A DNA stretch of 64,000 bases from Circinella umbellata (Eukaryota > Mucoromycota > Mucoromycetes > Mucorales > Lichtheimiaceae): NCBI GenBank assembly GCA_025093555.1, contig JAIWNF010000029.1:124001-188000 (forward strand). Direction: 5' to 3'. The position numbers and the translations under genes were made by a program. Under the pieces are notes generated by a model that did not search any database, was not told the origin of the DNA, and worked only from the letters and a program-made list of their open reading frames with translations. Positions 58,669 through 64,000 of the stretch are shown here, one piece after another. The stretch's first letter is position 1, and each line of letters begins with the position of its first letter.

Positions 58669-60549
58669 ATGGATCATTTTCATCGAAGATCTGCCTCCAA
58701 TCCAACAACAACTTTCTCATTACTTGAAACACCACCTGTATCTATACGTTCTTCCATTCCAAACATGTCACTTTCAACAAATAATAGTTCAACCACTCAA
58801 CAACAATCACAAATGTCAACATTTGGTCAACATCAATTAACAGTTCAACCACCTCCACCACTCCCTCCTTCTGCCTCGTCACAAAAACCAGCTCACGCAA
58901 ATACTTTTGTTCATAAGCTTTATAAGTAAATGTTTATACCATGTCTTTTTATTATTATTATTATTTATTCATTTATTACATAATACAACAAAAATTTGCT
59001 ATAATTATCCCAATTGAATTTAATTCAAAAGACGCGTAGTTTTTGTTGTTGTTATAATAATAGTAGTAATTGAACAATAATATGAATTGTATATTATTAT
59101 TAATATCATTGTAAATATTGATTGTTATTTTCTTTGTCTCTTTCTTCTTCTTCTTCTTCTTCTCTCTCTCTCTTTTTTTAGTATGGTAGTTGATAGTCAA
59201 TATCAACATTTAATTGCTTGGAATTATACTGGATCTTCATTTATTGTTTGTAACATCATGGAATTTTCTAGGGATGTACTCCCAAAACATTTTAAACATA
59301 ATAACTTTTCAAGTTTTGTTCGACAACTTAATATGTAAGTTTTCATATATCTATTAATGATGGAAGGAGAAACGATTGTTAGAAACACACAGAGAGAGAG
59401 AGAGAAAAAAAAGCGTGAAAAAAAAACAACTTTATGAACAAAATAGTTTAACTCTCGATAGGTACGGATTTCATAAAGTGAATAAATCACCACGAGGTCA
59501 TCGAACACTTGCCGAGAATCAAATTTGGGAATTTTCACATCCAAAATTCTTACGAAATAGAGCTGATTTACTCGATGATATTAAACGTAAAGCTATGGAA
59601 AGTTCAGATACTGCAAGACGAGAAACCGGTGATTTACATGCACATATAACAATGATGCAAGTCGCACAAAGTGACATGATGCAACAAATTGGACATTTAT
59701 TTGAAAATATCAATCAACTTGTCAAAGAATTGGCTGAAACACGTCGTAAACAAGCAAGTCAACAACAATTAATGAAAAATATGGCCAGTTATATATCTCA
59801 GCATAATGGAGGTAAATATAAATAGATAGCTTAATGTATATCACACATTTTGAAGGCTAACAATCAGTTTTAAAATAGGACAATTACCATCTGAACTTAA
59901 TATCGATCACTTTGATATGAATACATCTACAACGACTTCAAATCCCACCACAACTACTACAACTGCTTCAGGTATAGCATCCTCTAAGCAAGAAAGGCCA
60001 CCATCCATTTTTATCACATCACCTGATCCTTCAACAGCAAACGGACCTCATTCAGGTACTGGAACTAGTGATTTGATTAATGATGTATTTGGATCACGTA
60101 GTCCATTATCTGTACAAACACACAATCTACATCAACATCAACACCAGCAAACTAGGCCTGATTTAGCACCACCACATTCATCTACGAGTCGAACAAACAC
60201 GACCATGGCATCTTTGGGTCCCTTTGGTAACCATTTACCACCTAGTCCTGGTCCAAGTAGCTTAATATCTGATGATGAATCGAGTTCATTATATTCACCT
60301 CATTCACCGCATACTCCACATCATCATCAGCAGCAGCAACAACAACAACATCAGCAACAGCAACAGCACCATCAACATCATACCAGTCAAGCCCAACATA
60401 CTGGAACAACCAATGCCCATCATCATCAGCATCATCATGCTCGACTTTCTGATGCACTTGATTCACCTACTCCACAACCAACAAATCAACAACAATCTAA
60501 TGCTTCATTTGCATTTGTAAATTCTCTTGATCCACTTTCACACCGATAA
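58669..60549 (+). CDS. HSF-type transcription factor, 476 aa
   Basis: Exons 58669-58925, 59182-59334, 59462-59811 and 59879-60549 join in phase to 477 codons including the stop. A Ser/Thr/Gln/Pro-rich head precedes a winged-helix HSF DNA-binding domain (about 79-184): FVHKLYN, HLIAWNYTGSSFIVCNIMEF, DVLPKHFKHNNFSSFVRQLN, then MYGFHKVNK and WEFSHPKFLRNRADLLDDIK. A heptad-type coiled coil follows (about 200-250, IGHLFENINQLVKELAETRR), suited to oligomerisation. The tail is His/Gln-rich (CAG/CAT-type repeats) and Ser/Pro-rich, likely an activation or regulatory region. The C-terminal NMYGFHK recognition-helix context is well conserved. It could be the main heat-shock factor or an Sfl1/Skn7-like relative; there is no response-regulator domain, so not Skn7. 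Confidence 0.9.
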
Positions 60550-61501
60550 ACAATAGCAAAAACAACAATCACGATCCCTTATGATTCTCAATCCATATAA
60601 CAAACATTCAATATACGCTCGGTTATTTTCCGTTTCCATCACAACATATATAGTATATAATCTCAACAAGTATACATATATATTCAACATTCTTCTATTT
60701 TCTTTTTTTTCTTGCTGGCTGTCGAGTGAAAAAAAAGGTAGCAGATCTCATATATATATTATGTATTATATAGACTGCGTTGTCTCTTATTCTTCCCCTC
60801 ATTTTTACAAAGATTTCCTTTCTCTTTTTCTCAATCCCTTTTGTACACCTTTTCTTTGTTGTCAGAATCTTTTATATTAATTATTATTGTTCGCATGGTT
60901 TTTCTCACACTTATTTATATTCTTTAAATGACTTTCTATCTCTCTCTACCTTCTTTTTCACACCTATGTTTTTCTCTGTCTTCTATATACTTTTTTTTTT
61001 GTTTGGTTTTTTTATTATTGGTTCTTCTTCTTTGTAACTTTTGCTCACCTTTTTTTTTATATATCTCAGAGAGAGAAAACTGTTTTTTTTTTTTTGTTTT
61101 CTTCTGTGTAATATAATTTATAAATCAAATATGTATGAATGTAATTCTAAATATATAAAAAATATTTCTTTATAGCAATTTTATTATATGCTTTAACTTT
61201 TTTTTAAGAACCTACTCAAGTAAATTATATAATACTACACTATATACAGTAATTAAATCTTTTTTGACAGGGAATATATCTATATAAAATGGTAAGTTCC
61301 TTTATTATATATACACTTTTGAATTATGCCAACCTGTTTTCAAATAATGATATTGTTTGTACGTACGTATTACAATATAATACAAAAAAAAGACAACTTG
61401 TTTATTTATCAATCACAAATATTTGTATATCATAAATATATAGAAAAAGTAGAAAAAAAAAGAAAGAGAAGATAAAAGATTTTATTATTATATTAAATAT
61501 A
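60550..61501. other. Spacer between convergent HSF and RING/RING2 protein 2
   Basis: Very T/C-rich 3' flank on the plus strand (many TTTTTCTC runs). ORFs here are Phe/Leu/Ser-rich by-products. No gene seen. Confidence 0.55.
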
Positions 61502-62551
61502 TTACATGGTTGATGATGATGATTGAATCATTTCTCTTATATCTTGACGTAATTTATTTCGGTTAAGATTACATGTTTTTTTAACTCCACCGCATGTTGA
61601 ACCGCATCGATAACAACTAGTACGTAATATATGTTAGGTATTAGTAATAAGAAAAGAGGATTATTTGAGGTTATTATATATAGATACGTAGATCTATATA
61701 TGTAATAATAATAACTTACAAAGTAGCACCGCATGGACAAGACATATGATCACAACCAGTCTAATGAATAAAGAAAAAGTTTAATTGATGAATAAAGAAT
61801 ATATATACATGAAGAAAAAGAAAACAATTATACTTACACTTCGTTGAACTAAATATTTACAGCGTGGACAACGAGTCCAATGTTTAGATAATGCCATTTT
61901 AATAATTTTTTCTGATTCTTTCTTATTCTTTATTTTTTGTTGAGTCATTTTTTCATTATCTTCATCAAAAAAGAAAGCTGAGGATGATAATGGTGAAGCT
62001 GCTGCTGCAGCTGCCACTGCTGCCAATGTCGTTGCAGAAGAAGTAGGTGCTGTTGAATTAGAGGATGCTCGTTTCTTCATTCTATCACTAAATCTTTTTC
62101 TTTCCCGCTGACGTTGTTGTCGAATTTCATTTTCTTTTACTGATTTTTCTAAATGATGTTGCATTACTTGCCTTTTATTTAGCCACCAAAATAACATACG
62201 GTATTTTAATGGTAATGCAAGGGCAATGATTTCTTCCACCAAGTAGGTTTCTTCACATTCAGGAACAGGACAGTCAACAAAAACCAATTCAGTGATACCT
62301 TCGTTATTTGCCTGTTTTATGGCTGATAGAGTATATTTTTCTAAACAAGGCTGACATATATAATGATTACATTTATCTGGAGCACATAAAATAGGATTTA
62401 TGTTTGGTGGTGGTTCTGTTGCTGTTATATCGCCATCATTGTTATCGTTGTTATTATTGGTAATTGGACGTGATGTCGCATCGTAATAATCCTCAAAACA
62501 AATAGTACAACGAATAGTTGTTTGATATTTTTTAACTACCTTAATAACCAT
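61502..62551 (-). CDS. RING/RING2 (RBR-like) protein 2, 289 aa
   Basis: Exons 62551-61838, 61760-61720 and 61616-61502 join in phase to 290 codons including the stop. It parallels the protein at 47214-48231: IRCTICFEDYYDATS start, CNHYICQPCLEKYTLSAIK, CPVPECEETYLVEEI, a variable basic/Ala-rich linker, WTRCPRCKYLVQRS, then TGCDHMSCPCGATFCYRCG. Cys241 lies at the RBR catalytic position. The two introns fall at identical points (after the VER/VQR segment and inside the Phe codon before CY-CG), both with 41-nt middle exons, so the genes are duplicates. A canonical IBR is again absent. Role inferred: E3 ubiquitin ligase. Confidence 0.82.
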
Positions 62552-64000
62552 GAATAACTAAATATTCTTATACGAAAGGGGTTTATAAGTGGAAAAGCAA
62601 GAAAAAAAAAGATAGTGATCAAATAATATAGATTTAAGAGACAGTTAAATGAGGGTTTTTTATACTAAAGAAACACTTGTTATTGACGCGTAGTCATGCA
62701 AATAATAACTTAATACTGTTAATAGGTATACTAAAGCATAAAAAAATGTATATCGTCGTTTGGCTACGCATATTTTTTTCTTACTATACCTGAAAAGTCT
62801 AATGTTACTTCTACTACTTGATGCTACGCCTCAATTTTTGTGATCAAATAATTTTTTTTCTCTAGGTATGTAGAAAAAAACTTTATTTTGCATTATTTCA
62901 ATACTTAAAACCAACAATTAGATTTTATATTGTAATAGTACTTGTTAATTATTGATGGTCGTACAACCATTATAGCAAAAAAAAAAAAAAGATTACACAA
63001 AAGTCAACGACCACATCATCAGTGTATTGTAAATAATGACGAGTAAAAACTAGGTACTAAATTTGTAAAAATAAAACTTAAGGTTTTCAAATGTAATTTT
63101 TGATTCAAGATGCTTAATAAAATGTAAAAGAATGCTTCAGGTAATGAAAAAATATTATTACATAAGATCAAGAACGCAGTACTCGGAAAATAATAAGCTA
63201 CATTTTCGGCGGGTAAAACGATGTCAACTATTACAAGTACAAACATATATGAATTTATTCATATTTTTTAACAATGTTTATAATAGTAAATGTGTCAAAA
63301 AGAAAAGAAAAAAGTTGATGAGAATATCTTTTTGTTCTGGTTCTTTAAAGAAAGATCAAAACATTCATATTTCGTGTGTAACACTATAAAAGTTCTCTGA
63401 CCAGATCAATAGCTAATACATTCTTAAACTCACATAGAGCATTAGTTCTTAGCAAAACTTTTCAATAACAATTTATTGTTAATTGGCACAGCCTACTTTT
63501 TGTATACCCATACATAGTATATTTTCCATTTTAGAAGTTAAAATATTATTTGCTTCTTTGCGTAGCCAATGTTATTTTACTTTATTTTGCTGTTTTTCTT
63601 GCTACGCGAAGTTTTTTACCTAAAATAAAAACATACGTTCATTTTTTTTTCTGGTTTATTAATAGCGGTTTATAATTGAGATAGGTAATAAATAAGAGGA
63701 AAAAAAACAAGTATTAATTAATTTTTAGTGTGCCCGGAATAATAATGTCATTACTGTATTTATATTATTTTTATGGTGACTTTCGTAAAAAATAATGAAA
63801 AAATAGATATACTTATACAATAGTTAATTAATATCTGCGAAAAAATAAAACTGTAGACGGCTGTCTGTCTCTATTTGAAGCTCGACGACATATTATTTTA
63901 TGAATCGTTTTGGAGAAAAAATATCTGTTTTTAATGTAGTAATCATATCTTTTAATAATATTACTTATGATATACGTATCTTAAACCTTTCAGTAAAAGT
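62552..64000. other. Gene-free stretch to window end
   Basis: Presumed promoter of RING/RING2 protein 2 near 62552-62800, then AT-rich DNA. The hexamer CTACGC or its complement GCGTAG occurs five times here (near 62688, 62764, 62824, 63562 and 63602), more than expected in such AT-rich sequence. No ORF with recognisable content. Confidence 0.45.

Overview
This is a nuclear fungal window, AT-rich and intron-rich, with no bacterial operons, rRNA, tRNA or CRISPR that I can see. Splice sites are compact (GTAAGT-like donors, CTAAC/CTAAT-like branch sites, TAG/CAG acceptors) and most introns are 60-150 bp. The gene set (THO7, glutamate decarboxylase, AIM24, DCN1, QCR6, eL43, RPN7, fumarase, HisRS, HSF), the protein style and the repeat content suggest an early-diverging filamentous fungus, most likely Mucoromycota/Mucorales. 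The clade is an inference from style, not from a marker gene. I rebuilt gene models by hand by joining exons in phase. Each main model is an exact multiple of three and ends at a stop, which is strong internal support.

Layout. 1-10 kb is gene-poor: one small ORF, a 20-bp tandem array, a 22-bp phased repeat, one secreted protein (3.4-4.4 kb) and a 1.7-kb element with about 440-bp terminal inverted repeats. 10-24 kb is a dense housekeeping block: THOC7(+), GAD(+), P450(-), AIM24(-)/DCN1(+) divergent across 192 bp, QCR6(+) and RPL43(-) convergent. 24-28 kb holds a Glu/Gln/Trp-rich coiled-coil protein and little else. RPN7 lies at 28.3-30.1 kb. 31-34 kb is a decayed Helitron-type (Helentron-like) helicase-endonuclease gene, followed by unidentified decayed exons to 35.7 kb. 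36.5-51 kb is again dense: fumarase, HisRS, an unknown 459-aa protein, a J-domain protein, cytidine deaminase, a RING/RING2 protein and an ASTE1-like XPG-fold nuclease. 51-58 kb is a mobile-element island: two more copies of the 22-bp phased repeat, three MITE-like elements, and a 10-exon gene hit twice by MITEs inside coding exons. 58.7-62.6 kb carries an HSF-type transcription factor and a paralogue of the RING/RING2 protein.

Functional links. Several genes serve mitochondria (fumarase, QCR6, AIM24, a HisRS with a predicted presequence) or ubiquitin/NEDD8/proteasome turnover (DCN1, RPN7, two RING/RING2 proteins). I see no operon-like logic and treat this as ordinary fungal gene order.

The most interesting signals are (1) a directional 22-23-bp phased repeat family in three dispersed copies, (2) a family gene with PD-(D/E)XK-like motifs split by a Harbinger-like MITE (TTA duplication) and a Tc1/mariner-like MITE (TA duplication), whose reading frame is recovered exactly when both are ignored, (3) the decayed helicase-endonuclease, and (4) the long-TIR element.
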